DNA of 64,000 nt from Chloroflexota bacterium (GTDB lineage Bacteria > Chloroflexota > UBA11872). The translations under genes were made by a program, and so were the position numbers. Location: the NCBI GenBank assembly GCA_026708035.1, contig JAPOVQ010000010.1, positions 1 to 64,000 of the forward strand, given 5' to 3'. Under the pieces are notes generated by a model, which was given only the letters and a program-made list of their open reading frames with translations, did not search any database and was not told the origin of the DNA. Shown piece by piece: positions 32,020 through 39,790 of this stretch (position 1 is its first letter; each line of letters starts with the position of its first letter).

Positions 32020-32054
32020 ACCCTCCCAGGGCCCTTCGAGGGTCCCCGGAGGGT
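32020..32054 (+). promoter_or_regulatory. Stem-loop between binding protein and permease genes
   Basis: ACCCTCC (32020-32026) pairs with GGAGGGT (32048-32054), with a further GGGCCCT/AGGGTCCC stem inside. It lies in the 180-bp gap after the binding-protein stop. Such structures often stabilise or attenuate messages so that binding protein exceeds permease. Confidence 0.45.
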
Positions 32055-32159
32055 GCGAGGACGCACCGCTGGGACTCGTCTAGGGTGGGATATGGTTCGC
32101 TCGCGACATCCGGGACCCATGCGCCCATCGCCGTGCGGCGGGCGGGACGCTGACGGTCG

Positions 32160-33128
32160 ATGACCGGTTTTCTCCTGCGACGCCTCGGAGCCTCGCTGCT
32201 GGTGATTGTCGGCGGAAGCATCCTGGTCTTCGGCGCCCTGCGAGCGATTCCCGGAGATCCCATCCAGTTAATGCTGGGGACTCAGGGCGTGACCAATCCC
32301 GAGTTGGTTGCCAGGTATACCGAGCGATTCGGCCTCGATTTGCCGGCGCCCGTTCAGTATCTGTACTGGGTCGGGCAGTTGATCCGCGGCGACCTGGGAG
32401 ACTCAATCGTCCAACCGCAATCCGTCGGTGAATTCATGCGGATGCGGGCGATCAATACAGCGGTCCTGGGCGCAACGGCCTGGATCATCGCCGTCCTGGC
32501 CGGAACTGGGATCGGCATCGTCGCCGCCCTGCTCGTGCATCGCCGCATGTGGGTGGCTGACTATGCGCTGTCCGGCTTCTCGGTGGTCATGATCAGCATC
32601 CCCTCGTTCTCGCTCGCGCTGATCTTGATGATCATCTTCGGGGTCAATCTCGGTTGGCTGCCCGTCTTGGGTATGCAATCGGTTGAGGATTCCGGCCTAC
32701 TCGACCGGCTGCGCCACCTGGTGCTGCCGGCGGTGACGCTGGCCACAGTGCCCGGCTTCGTGCTCGGGCGCATCGTCAAAGCGGCGATCACCGACGCCCT
32801 CCTCGGCGACTATGCGCGCACCGCCTATGCCAAGGGGCTGTCCGAGCGCCGCGTGTTTCTGGTCCACGTGCTGCGCAACGCGATGGTTCCAATCGTCACC
32901 AACACCGGACTGATGTTTGGCGGGTTCCTCTCCGGATCGGTGCTGGTGGAGTTCATGTTCGCTTGGCCGGGTCTCGGGCGCGGGCTGGTAAACGCCATCC
33001 TCGCGAGGGACTTCCCAATCGTGCAGGGCATCACGCTGCTCATCCTCGTGATCTTTACCGTCGTCAATCTCCTCGTCGATCTTTCCTACGGCCTCATCGA
33101 TCCGAGGATTCGCTATGCGCGGGCCTGA
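32160..33128 (+). CDS. ABC transporter permease, DppB-like, operon 1
   Basis: A 322-residue permease with six predicted helices: N-terminal helix (LLVIVGGSILVFGALRAIPG), the GDPIQLMLG and long first extracytoplasmic loop typical of DppB/OppB, and a C-terminal EAA-type loop (YARTAYAKGLSERRVFLVHVLRNAMVP, landmark AKGLSERR). It forms the transmembrane pore with the DppC-like protein, whose gene overlaps its end by 14 bp. Confidence 0.92.
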   Translation: MTGFLLRRLGASLLVIVGGSILVFGALRAIPGDPIQLMLGTQGVTNPELVARYTERFGLDLPAPVQYLYWVGQLIRGDLGDSIVQPQSVGEFMRMRAINTAVLGATAWIIAVLAGTGIGIVAALLVHRRMWVADYALSGFSVVMISIPSFSLALILMIIFGVNLGWLPVLGMQSVEDSGLLDRLRHLVLPAVTLATVPGFVLGRIVKAAITDALLGDYARTAYAKGLSERRVFLVHVLRNAMVPIVTNTGLMFGGFLSGSVLVEFMFAWPGLGRGLVNAILARDFPIVQGITLLILVIFTVVNLLVDLSYGLIDPRIRYARA

Positions 33129-34020
33129 TCCGGTGGATTCGGCGGTGCACGGCGGCAACCGCGTCAGGTTGCCCGGAGCCGGTCACACCGCCGCCCTTGC
33201 CGCGTGGGTCGGTGCGAATCGATGGATCTCGGTCCTGTTGGCCGTTGCCGCGGCGATGATGGTGTTCGCCATCATTGCTCCGTGGATCGCGCCGGGCGAT
33301 CCAACGGAGGTCGTGCTGTCGCAGCGATACCTGCCGCTATGGTCGAATGGGCATGCGCTGGGAACCGATCATCTGGGCCGCGACTACCTCAGCCGGCTGA
33401 TCGTCGGCGGCCGGCTCTCGATCATGGCGGGGCTCATCCCGGCCTTCGGAGCGATGGTCGCCGGCCTTGTCATCGGCATGACGAGTGGCTACTTCGGGGG
33501 CTGGGTGGATTCGGTGCTCATGCGGATCATCGACGTGCTGCTCGCGTTCCCGTTCCTTTTGCTGGTAATCCTCATGGTCGCCGTGCTGGGAACGGATATT
33601 CGGAATGCCATGATCGCCCTGATGATCGGCGGCACTCCGGGGACGGCCCGGACCCTGCGCAGCCTGGTGCTCTCGATCAAGCAGCGCCCCTTTGTCGAGG
33701 CGGCAGAGGTTTCCGGGCTCGGCGGCTGGCGGATCATCCGGTACGAGATATTTCCAAACGTGCTGCCGCTGGCAGTAGCGCTCATGACCATCCAGATGAG
33801 CTGGATGATTGTGGCAATCGCCGGGCTCAGCTTTCTCGGTCTGGGCGTCAGACCGCCGGATGCGGACTGGGGCACGCTCATCGCCGAAGCGCGCGGCCAC
33901 ATTTTTCGGGCCCCCTTCCTCGCATTGATTCCGAGTGTCTTGGTGGCGTTGGTTTCGTTTGTGTTCTTCGTGCTGGGGGACGCCCTGCAACGGACGCTGG
34001 GCGAGGAACGAGTTCGGTAG
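33115..34020 (+). CDS. ABC transporter permease, DppC-like, operon 1
   Basis: A 301-residue permease. It has the DppC/OppC N-terminal helix, the HALGTDHLGRDYLSRLIVGG segment that precedes the core in this family, LAFPFLLLVILMVAVLG, and the EAA loop (FVEAAEVSGLGGWRIIRYEIFPN, landmark AAEVSGLGG). It ends with GLSFLGLGVRPPDADWG, the usual C-terminal motif. It partners the DppB-like permease and the two ATPases encoded after the peptidase and amidohydrolase genes. Confidence 0.92.
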   Translation: MRGPDPVDSAVHGGNRVRLPGAGHTAALAAWVGANRWISVLLAVAAAMMVFAIIAPWIAPGDPTEVVLSQRYLPLWSNGHALGTDHLGRDYLSRLIVGGRLSIMAGLIPAFGAMVAGLVIGMTSGYFGGWVDSVLMRIIDVLLAFPFLLLVILMVAVLGTDIRNAMIALMIGGTPGTARTLRSLVLSIKQRPFVEAAEVSGLGGWRIIRYEIFPNVLPLAVALMTIQMSWMIVAIAGLSFLGLGVRPPDADWGTLIAEARGHIFRAPFLALIPSVLVALVSFVFFVLGDALQRTLGEERVR

Positions 34021-34098
34021 GCCTCGAATGGGCGATTGCGAGCGCGCGGGGAGGATGCCGGCGAAGATGAACCGGTTGGTGGGAGGAGGCGTCGGGAA

Positions 34099-35394
34099 AT
34101 GAGAGACCGATCGCGCGCGGCGGTGCGTCAGGCGGCTCTCGAGCGCGTTGAGGCCCTGCATCCCGAAACTATCGGCCTGCTCGGCGAGTTGCTTTCCATC
34201 CCAAGCCCGACGGGCTCGGAGGCGGCCGCGCAAGCCTGGGTGGCCGAGCAGTTTGCGGAGCTCGGCCTCGACGTCGACGTGTTCGACTGCGACCCGGAGG
34301 CTCTAGCGTCGCTGCCGGGCTGGACGCCCTCCAAGTGGTCCTACGAGAACCGTCCCAACGTGGTGGGGGTGTGGAAGGGCGCCGGGGGCGGCCGCTCGCT
34401 GATCCTCAATGCGCACATCGACACCGTCCCGGTCGAACCCGTCGAGCTTTGGACCCACGATCCGTGGGGGGCGACGGTCGTGGGCGACCGCATGTATGCG
34501 CGCGGCGCCATCGACGACAAGGGCGGGATCGTTGACATCCTGGCCGCCGTGCGCGCGTTGCAGGAGGCGGGATTCGAGCCGGCCGGCGACATCATTCTGC
34601 AGAGCGCCATCGACGAAGAGGCGGCCGCCAATGGCACGTTGGCTTGCATGGCGCGCGGATACACGGCGGACGCGGCCTGGATGGTCGACGGTTCCCCGCT
34701 GGGCCGGGCTTACACCAACCATTCGGGGCAGGTGCAATTCGTCATTCGCGTCTATGGCAGCGGCGGGTCGCCAGTGCGGTGGGATCGTGAGACCGACGCC
34801 ATCCACCTGGCCATGCAGGTTGCCGAATCGCTTCGCGGACTGCGGGATCGGAAACGCGCCGCGCCGCTTCCTGGCGGCTGGAACGCGATCGAGAACGAGC
34901 TTCACTTCTCCGTCGGTCGCATCCGCGGCGGGGAGTGGTACTCCAACATCCCGGCCAAATGCGAGATTGAGTGCTGCATGGCATTCAACCCCCCGGACTC
35001 GCTCGCGTCGACTCGGCAGGAGATTCGGCAAACAATCGACGAGTTCGCTCAGCAAGATCCGTGGCTGCGCGACCACCCGCCCGAGATCGAGTTCGAGGGG
35101 CTGGCGACCGAACCGGTCTGGCTGCTGCGCGAGGACGACCCCTTCTACCAGACCTTCGCCCGCGTCCATGAGGAGGTCGCCGGAATCCCCGTGCGCTGGA
35201 TCACGGTCAATGCCTGGTGCGACATCCGGCATTTCAGCTTCGACAAGTACACGCCGGCGCTGATTCTCGGCCCCGGCAGCGGCGGCGGGGCCCATGCTCC
35301 GGACGAATACATCGAGCTGCCGAGCATGGTGCCCGTGATCCAGTTCGTGGCGGCCATGGCCATCGAATGGTGCGGAAGCGAGTTGCAAGCATGA
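34099..35394 (+). CDS. M20 family metallopeptidase (ArgE/DapE-like) in the ABC operon
   Basis: A 431-residue cytoplasmic zinc hydrolase. Motifs in order: NAHIDTVPVEP (His, catalytic Asp), RGAIDDKGGIV (bridging Asp), SAIDEEAAANG (catalytic and metal Glu), a dimerisation domain (GQVQFVIRVYG onward) and the C-terminal metal His in GGGAHAPDEYIEL. It probably deacylates or cleaves the imported solute. The start at 34099 follows GGGAGGAGG; a GTG-free upstream extension to 34036 is unlikely. Its stop overlaps the amidohydrolase start (ATGA). Confidence 0.88.
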   Translation: MRDRSRAAVRQAALERVEALHPETIGLLGELLSIPSPTGSEAAAQAWVAEQFAELGLDVDVFDCDPEALASLPGWTPSKWSYENRPNVVGVWKGAGGGRSLILNAHIDTVPVEPVELWTHDPWGATVVGDRMYARGAIDDKGGIVDILAAVRALQEAGFEPAGDIILQSAIDEEAAANGTLACMARGYTADAAWMVDGSPLGRAYTNHSGQVQFVIRVYGSGGSPVRWDRETDAIHLAMQVAESLRGLRDRKRAAPLPGGWNAIENELHFSVGRIRGGEWYSNIPAKCEIECCMAFNPPDSLASTRQEIRQTIDEFAQQDPWLRDHPPEIEFEGLATEPVWLLREDDPFYQTFARVHEEVAGIPVRWITVNAWCDIRHFSFDKYTPALILGPGSGGGAHAPDEYIELPSMVPVIQFVAAMAIEWCGSELQA

Positions 35395-36425
35395 CTCCAG
35401 TCATCGACACCCACGCCCATCTCATCGACCGGCAGGAACCCGGCTACGAAGGGGTGGCGCATAAATGGGGCGGCGCCCGCTGGGGCGGGGGCGTTGACGA
35501 CCTGATCGCGCAGATGGACCAGGCCGGCATCGACTACGCCTGCCTGCTCACGTCCACGATCATCGACGTGATGGAGCACTTTCACCCTGACGTCCGTGAC
35601 GACATCCTGATCAGCTTCGATCCCTTCATCAACAAGGCCTGCTACTGGCGCGACTGGGCAGCGCACAAAGATCGATTCTTCCTATTTGCCGACTCCATCG
35701 ATCCGCGCGTGCCGGGCTACGTGGAACGGGCGGCGCGCGATCTCGACAACGGCGCGACGGGACTCAAAATACTGCCCGCCTTCACCAACTCGACCATCGA
35801 CGAGCCGGGGTGGCGGCCGATCTTCGAGCTGATGTCGGACCGGAAGGTGCCGTGCATCATCGATCTTTCCTATTGGTATCTGCACTTCCCGTGGTTTGCG
35901 CCGCGGCTTGTCGGAAAGTACCGCTCATTCGCGGAATTCGCCGAAACCGTCCATACGGTGGCGGAGGCATATCCCGACGTGCGCATGGAAATCACGCACT
36001 ACGGGACTCCAATTCTCAGACCGAACGAGCTCAAGAGCATTCAATATGGCGAGGCCGAGCCCAAATCACTCGCCGAAGCCGGAATCGACTACGAGCTGTT
36101 GCAAGGGCCGATCGACATGATCGCGCCGCACCCCAACCTGTTCTGCGGACTGTCGGCCTATCAACACGTCATCCCGGCAAGCGAGGAGTATCCCTATCGC
36201 AGCGCGCTGCGGATCGTTGAAGTCTTGACGCAAGGACTCGGCGCCGACCGGATCATCTTTGGCACCGATTGGCCGTATTTGGGGCATGTGGGATACCCGG
36301 AGCTCATCAGGTCCATTCGCGAGGCGCCGTTTCTCAGCCCCGAGGAGTCGGCCATGATCCTGGGTGGGACCGCGTGCCGGTTCCTGTGGGGAGATGACTC
36401 GGATGCATACCCGGCGGGACGATGA
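35391..36425 (+). CDS. Amidohydrolase-related TIM-barrel protein (amidohydrolase 2 family)
   Basis: A 344-residue metal-dependent hydrolase or decarboxylase of the ACMSD-like group. The HxH metal motif is VIDTHAHLID, a strand Lys sits in GATGLKILPAF, a His in MEITHYGTP and another in MIAPHPNLFCG, and the late catalytic Asp in IIFGTDWPYLGHVG. It starts on the ATGA overlap with the M20 gene, so the two are coupled. It may hydrolyse a cyclic amide or decarboxylate a product of the imported compound; the substrate is unknown. Confidence 0.85.
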   Translation: MTPVIDTHAHLIDRQEPGYEGVAHKWGGARWGGGVDDLIAQMDQAGIDYACLLTSTIIDVMEHFHPDVRDDILISFDPFINKACYWRDWAAHKDRFFLFADSIDPRVPGYVERAARDLDNGATGLKILPAFTNSTIDEPGWRPIFELMSDRKVPCIIDLSYWYLHFPWFAPRLVGKYRSFAEFAETVHTVAEAYPDVRMEITHYGTPILRPNELKSIQYGEAEPKSLAEAGIDYELLQGPIDMIAPHPNLFCGLSAYQHVIPASEEYPYRSALRIVEVLTQGLGADRIIFGTDWPYLGHVGYPELIRSIREAPFLSPEESAMILGGTACRFLWGDDSDAYPAGR

Positions 36426-36448
36426 GGCGATAGGCGCGGCGGGCTAGC

Positions 36449-37492
36449 GTGATGCCAGTGGTTGGAACAGTGGCCGGGACAGACTCGGCATTGAGTCCCA
36501 CGGCGGCCCATTCCGCCGAGCGTGCCGACAACGATTCAGTGCTGCTGCGCGTCCAGAACCTTCGCACGCAATTCCACACCAAGAATGGACTCGTGCGTGC
36601 GGTTAACGGCGTGTCGTTCTCCATCCGTCGCGGTGAAGTCGTGGGCATTGTCGGCGAGTCGGGCTGCGGCAAGAGCGTCACCGCGCTTTCGATTCTTGGC
36701 CTCATCCGGCCGCCGGGCGAGATCGTGGCCGGACGGGTGCTGATCGAGGGACACGACCTGGTCGGTGCGCCCATCGGGACGCTGCGCCGGATTCGAGGCA
36801 AGGAGATCGCCATGATCTTCCAGAATCCGCTGAGCTCGCTCAATCCCGTGCTCACCATCGGTTTCCAGATCCAGGAAGCGATCCTCGAACACGATCGCAT
36901 CGGTCGCCGCGCGGCCCGAGAGCGCGCCCTGGACCTGCTGCAGCGCGTCGGGATTCCGGATGCCGAGCGGCGACTGCATCAGTATCCCCACCAATTCAGC
37001 GGCGGGATGGCCCAGCGCGCCATGATCGCCATGGCGCTGGCCAATCGACCCAAGCTCCTCATCGCCGACGAACCGACAACCGCGCTCGACGTCACGATTC
37101 AGGCCCAGATCATCCGACTGCTCCATCGCCTGAGCGGCGAGCTCGGGATGGCCGTCTTGTTCATTACTCACAACATGGGCCTCGTGGCGGAGAACTGCCA
37201 CCAAACACTGGTGATGTACGCGGGCAAGATTGCCGAATCTAGCGCCACCGACAATTTATTCGCGAGGCCCCTCCACCCGTATACGCAGGCGCTCCTGGCC
37301 TGTGTGCCCGAAGTCAAGGGCGAGCGCCACGATCTCATTCCGCTCGAGGGGTTCCCGCCCGACCTGACGGTCGAAAGCCGCGGCTGTGCGTTCGAGCCCC
37401 GCTGCGCCCAGCGCTTCGACCGATGCCCGATCGAGGATCCTGAGCCTCGTAACGTGGAGCCCGGACACGCCGTTCGCTGCCACCTGTACTGA
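36449..37492 (+). CDS. ABC transporter ATP-binding protein, DppD-like, operon 1
   Basis: A 347-residue ATPase: Walker A GESGCGKSV, Q-loop MIFQNPLSSLNPV, signature FSGGMAQRAMIA, Walker B LLIADEPTTALD, switch His in FITHNMG. The C-terminal oligopeptide-transporter domain has the Cys cluster (GCAFEPRCAQRFDRCP) typical of DppD/OppD, which can bind an iron-sulfur cluster. GTG at 36449 or ATG at 36452 starts it. Its stop overlaps the next start by one base. Confidence 0.92.
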   Translation: MMPVVGTVAGTDSALSPTAAHSAERADNDSVLLRVQNLRTQFHTKNGLVRAVNGVSFSIRRGEVVGIVGESGCGKSVTALSILGLIRPPGEIVAGRVLIEGHDLVGAPIGTLRRIRGKEIAMIFQNPLSSLNPVLTIGFQIQEAILEHDRIGRRAARERALDLLQRVGIPDAERRLHQYPHQFSGGMAQRAMIAMALANRPKLLIADEPTTALDVTIQAQIIRLLHRLSGELGMAVLFITHNMGLVAENCHQTLVMYAGKIAESSATDNLFARPLHPYTQALLACVPEVKGERHDLIPLEGFPPDLTVESRGCAFEPRCAQRFDRCPIEDPEPRNVEPGHAVRCHLY

Positions 37493-38463
37493 TGGCCGTG
37501 AGTCCGGAGCCTTTGCTCCAAGTTCAAGACGTGGTCAAGGTCTTCGACCTGCCGCATCGGGGCTTCTTCGGGGCGGCGCGGCGACTTCGCGCCTTGGCGG
37601 GGGTCAGCCTCGACATCCACGCCGAAGAGACCCTGGGCTTGGTCGGCGAGAGCGGCTGCGGCAAGACCACGCTGGGCCGCATCATCGTTAGACTCGAGAC
37701 GGCTACCGAAGGCCGCGTGCTGTTTCGCGGTCGCGACGTGCGCGCTCGCTCCGGAACCGCCAACCACGAGCACCGGCGGTCGATCCAGATGGTGTTCCAG
37801 GACGCGACCGGATCGCTCAACCCGCGGCGCCGTGTGCGTGACATCGTGAGTCTGCCGGTTAAGGCCGGCGGGGTGGTGGCTCCCCGCTTGGTCAATGACC
37901 ACGTCGGCCGGGTGCTCGAAGAAGTCGGGCTGCCGAGTGATCTCGGCGACCGCTATCCGGGACAGCTGAGCGGCGGTCAGCAGCAGCGGGTGGCCCTGGC
38001 GCGCGCCATTGCCCTGGAGCCCGCCGTTCTCGTCGCCGACGAGCCCCTTTCCGCTCTCGATGTCTCGGTGCAGGCGCAAATCCTGCGGCTGCTGGAGCGA
38101 ATCCGCGAGCGCCGGCATCTCGCAATGCTATTCGTTTCGCACGACTTGGCGGTCGTGCGCTACTTGTGCGATCGCGTCGCGGTCATGTACCTGGGCCGGA
38201 TCGTCGAATCGGGCCCGGTCGACGAGGTATTCGAGCATCCGCGGCACCCTTACACGGTCGCGCTGCTTTCGGCGGTTCCCAGCACCCGCCAGCGGACCGA
38301 CGTCCCCATAGAGCTAGCAGGCGAAGTGCCCAGTGCGGCGGACATTCCGCCCGGATGCCCATTTCATCCGCGTTGCTGGAAGGCACAGGACAAATGCCGC
38401 ACCGTGCTTCCCCAGCTCGATCCGGTCGACGGTGCGCGCGTCGCGTGCCACTTCCCGGAATAG
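37492..38463 (+). CDS. ABC transporter ATP-binding protein, DppF-like, operon 1
   Basis: A 323-residue ATPase with the DppF/OppF insertion after the first strand (FDLPHRGFFGAARRLRALAG), Walker A GESGCGKTTLG, MVFQDATGSLNPRR, signature LSGGQQQRVALA, Walker B VLVADEPLSALD and switch His in FVSHDLAV. The C-terminal Cys-containing tail (GCPFHPRCWKAQDKC) is present. It ends the operon; no clear terminator is seen before the direct repeat at 38707. Confidence 0.92.
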   Translation: MAVSPEPLLQVQDVVKVFDLPHRGFFGAARRLRALAGVSLDIHAEETLGLVGESGCGKTTLGRIIVRLETATEGRVLFRGRDVRARSGTANHEHRRSIQMVFQDATGSLNPRRRVRDIVSLPVKAGGVVAPRLVNDHVGRVLEEVGLPSDLGDRYPGQLSGGQQQRVALARAIALEPAVLVADEPLSALDVSVQAQILRLLERIRERRHLAMLFVSHDLAVVRYLCDRVAVMYLGRIVESGPVDEVFEHPRHPYTVALLSAVPSTRQRTDVPIELAGEVPSAADIPPGCPFHPRCWKAQDKCRTVLPQLDPVDGARVACHFPE

Positions 38464-38706
38464 GCCAGTCGGGGCCTCAAAACCAGAGTCACGATCGTCA
38501 CCCACCCGGGCCACATGATCGCGACCGCCCGCCCCTGCGAAGGCTGGCGGAGGCCACATGGCGTGCCCTCAGTGACCTGGCAGGCGCGGGTCTAGCGAAT
38601 CGGCGAAAAGACACTCAACGGTTAAGGTGTCTACATGCGCTGTGAAAGGGCAGGCTGGCCCGCCGCAGGCGACGAGCATCGGTCTCCCAAACCTGTAAAC
38701 GTGTGC
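38464..38706. other. Region after ABC operon 1
   Basis: About 240 bp with no recognisable gene, between the DppF-like stop and the second tRNA-Thr remnant. Confidence 0.4.
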
Positions 38707-38754
38707 TGGAGCCCACACCCGGAATTGAACCGGGGACCTCGTCCTAACCAAGGA
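38707..38754 (-). other. tRNA-Thr(GGT) 3'-half remnant, copy 2 (attachment-site-like)
   Basis: Minus-strand tRNA-Thr from the inner three pairs of the anticodon stem to CCA: TCC-TTGGTTA-GGA, variable loop, T-arm CCCGG-TTCAATT-CCGGG, acceptor TGTGGGC, discriminator T and CCA. Upstream, 5 of 7 acceptor pairs can still form, but the D-arm is collapsed and the outer anticodon stem is broken. It is therefore not an intact tRNA gene. It matches the remnant at 29380. Confidence 0.65.
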
Positions 38755-38962
38755 TTTCGCTCCCAGCGCTGTGGCACCCACCTGGGGACCCCAAGCGAAA
38801 CGCATCAAATTATGGTGTGGAGGGTTTCCGGCGGTCACTTTGGTCGGCTCCGCGGGCCCGGAAACACATTCACCCGACCCGCATGAGCCAGAAATCGCGC
38901 GCAGCGATCATCGCGTGACCGGTGCTTGCCGCAATGGGAATTCCCGACTCCATCGCGCGCTC
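38707..38962 (+). repeat. 255-bp imperfect direct repeat, copy 2
   Basis: Second copy of the block at 29380-29637, same orientation, 9,327 bp away. Similarity begins at the tRNA CCA end and extends about 255 bp rightward with almost no length change. Together the copies could be the ends of an integrated module or two related insertions at tRNA-Thr-derived sites. Confidence 0.7.
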
Positions 38963-38966
38963 TTGC

Positions 38967-38988
38967 CAACTCCGCTTCGTCGGAGTTG
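38967..38988. other. 8-bp hairpin
   Basis: CAACTCCG and CGGAGTTG form a perfect stem with a CTTCGT loop, just upstream of the tRNA-Pro remnant. It may be a terminator of decayed sequence or a recombinase arm site. Confidence 0.35.
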
Positions 38989-39019
38989 CGCTGGATGTCC
39001 CCCGGGTGGTGTGCGCAGG

Positions 39020-39064
39020 TGACTCGGGTTCAGGAGGTCGCGAGTTCGAATCTCGCCATCCCGA
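39020..39064 (+). other. tRNA-Pro(CGG) 3'-half remnant (attachment-site-like)
   Basis: Reads TGA-CTCGGGT-TCA: the inner three pairs of an anticodon stem around a loop with U33, anticodon CGG and G37, as in tRNA-Pro. Then come variable loop AGGTC, T-arm GCGAG-TTCGAAT-CTCGC, acceptor CATCCCG and A73. The sequence 5' of stem position 29 does not pair, and no matching CGGGATG acceptor strand lies upstream. This is a 3' half from the anticodon stem onward, the usual footprint of tRNA-targeting integrases. A recombinase-like remnant follows at 39143. Confidence 0.65.
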
Positions 39065-39142
39065 TCAACGACTACCTGACACGGGTTTTTCAGTTGTCAT
39101 TTGTTCGGGGACTCTCATTCGTGCTCGCCGATCCCCGATCAG

Positions 39143-39355
39143 ATGACAACTCCGGACGCCCCACCCGCCGAAGCCGCCCTCCGCGTGGCCATCCGGCCCT
39201 TCCTGCGCCACTGCCGCGCCACCCGCGCCCCGTCCACCGCGCCGTACTGCCAGGAGCGCCTGGACACCTTCGACCGCTGGCTCGACGCCGCCGGCCTGCC
39301 CCCTCGGATCGCCGCCGCTCAACGCCTCCCTCTACCAGGCCTTGCGCCCCGGCAC
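39143..39355 (+). pseudogene. Possible tyrosine recombinase N-terminal remnant
   Basis: A plus-strand frame starting ATGACAACTCCG encodes FLRHCRATRAPSTAPYCQERL and TFDRWLDAAGLP. This resembles the helical core-binding domain of phage-type integrases (many helices, xxTxxxYxxxLxxFxxWL pattern). The frame is lost near 39315, and LYQALRPGTIDRFY continues in another frame into the kinase fragment. There is no catalytic domain. The position next to a tRNA 3' half fits an integrase, but similarity is weak. Confidence 0.35.
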
Positions 39356-39530
39356 CATCGACCGCTTCTACTGCACTGATCAGGCTCGAACTCGTGGGGC
39401 GGGTGGCACGGGTTTGGGATCGGCCATCGCCCGAGCTATCGTCGAAGCCCATGGAGGCGAAATCGCCTTGGCAAGCGACGGGCCCGGACACGGCGTCACC
39501 GCCACGATCCGCCTTCCCCTGAATTCGTGA
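39356..39530 (+). pseudogene. 3' fragment of a histidine kinase gene (copy of 22838-23010)
   Basis: Encodes the last 58 residues of the BaeS-like kinase at 21604: DRFYCTDQARTRGAGGTGLG, SAIARAIVEAHGGEIALASD and RLPLNS before the stop. It differs at a few positions from the parent. The rest of the kinase is absent. It marks the left end of the duplicated segment, which cut into the middle of the kinase's ATPase domain. Confidence 0.8.
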
Positions 39531-39790
39531 GCGACAGCTTCAATCGCTGTCGCGGATAGGTGGTCGACGCCGAGACGTCGTCCGAGTGGCAGGCCGTAAT
39601 GAAGCGCGTGCGGTCAATCGCACCGCACCAACGGCGGATTGCACCGGTACACGCGGACCTCTTCGCGCAGCTTGCGGCGACGGTGAATTCTGTGCGGTTC
39701 ATCACACCGCGAGAACCATATGGCGTGTTCATCCACGGACGGCATGGCAGACTGTCGCTGGCGAGGTGGCAAGCGTCCCGAGGTGCAGCC

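Noticed and set aside
38707-38790. Intact tRNA-Thr gene
   Set aside because: The T-arm, anticodon loop and CCA are good, but the D-arm is collapsed, the outer anticodon pairs fail and two acceptor pairs are missing.
39143-39379. Complete integrase or insertion sequence near the tRNA remnants
   Set aside because: Only an N-terminal-like piece of about 70 codons is present, with a lost frame; no catalytic Arg/His/Tyr motifs and no terminal inverted repeats were found.
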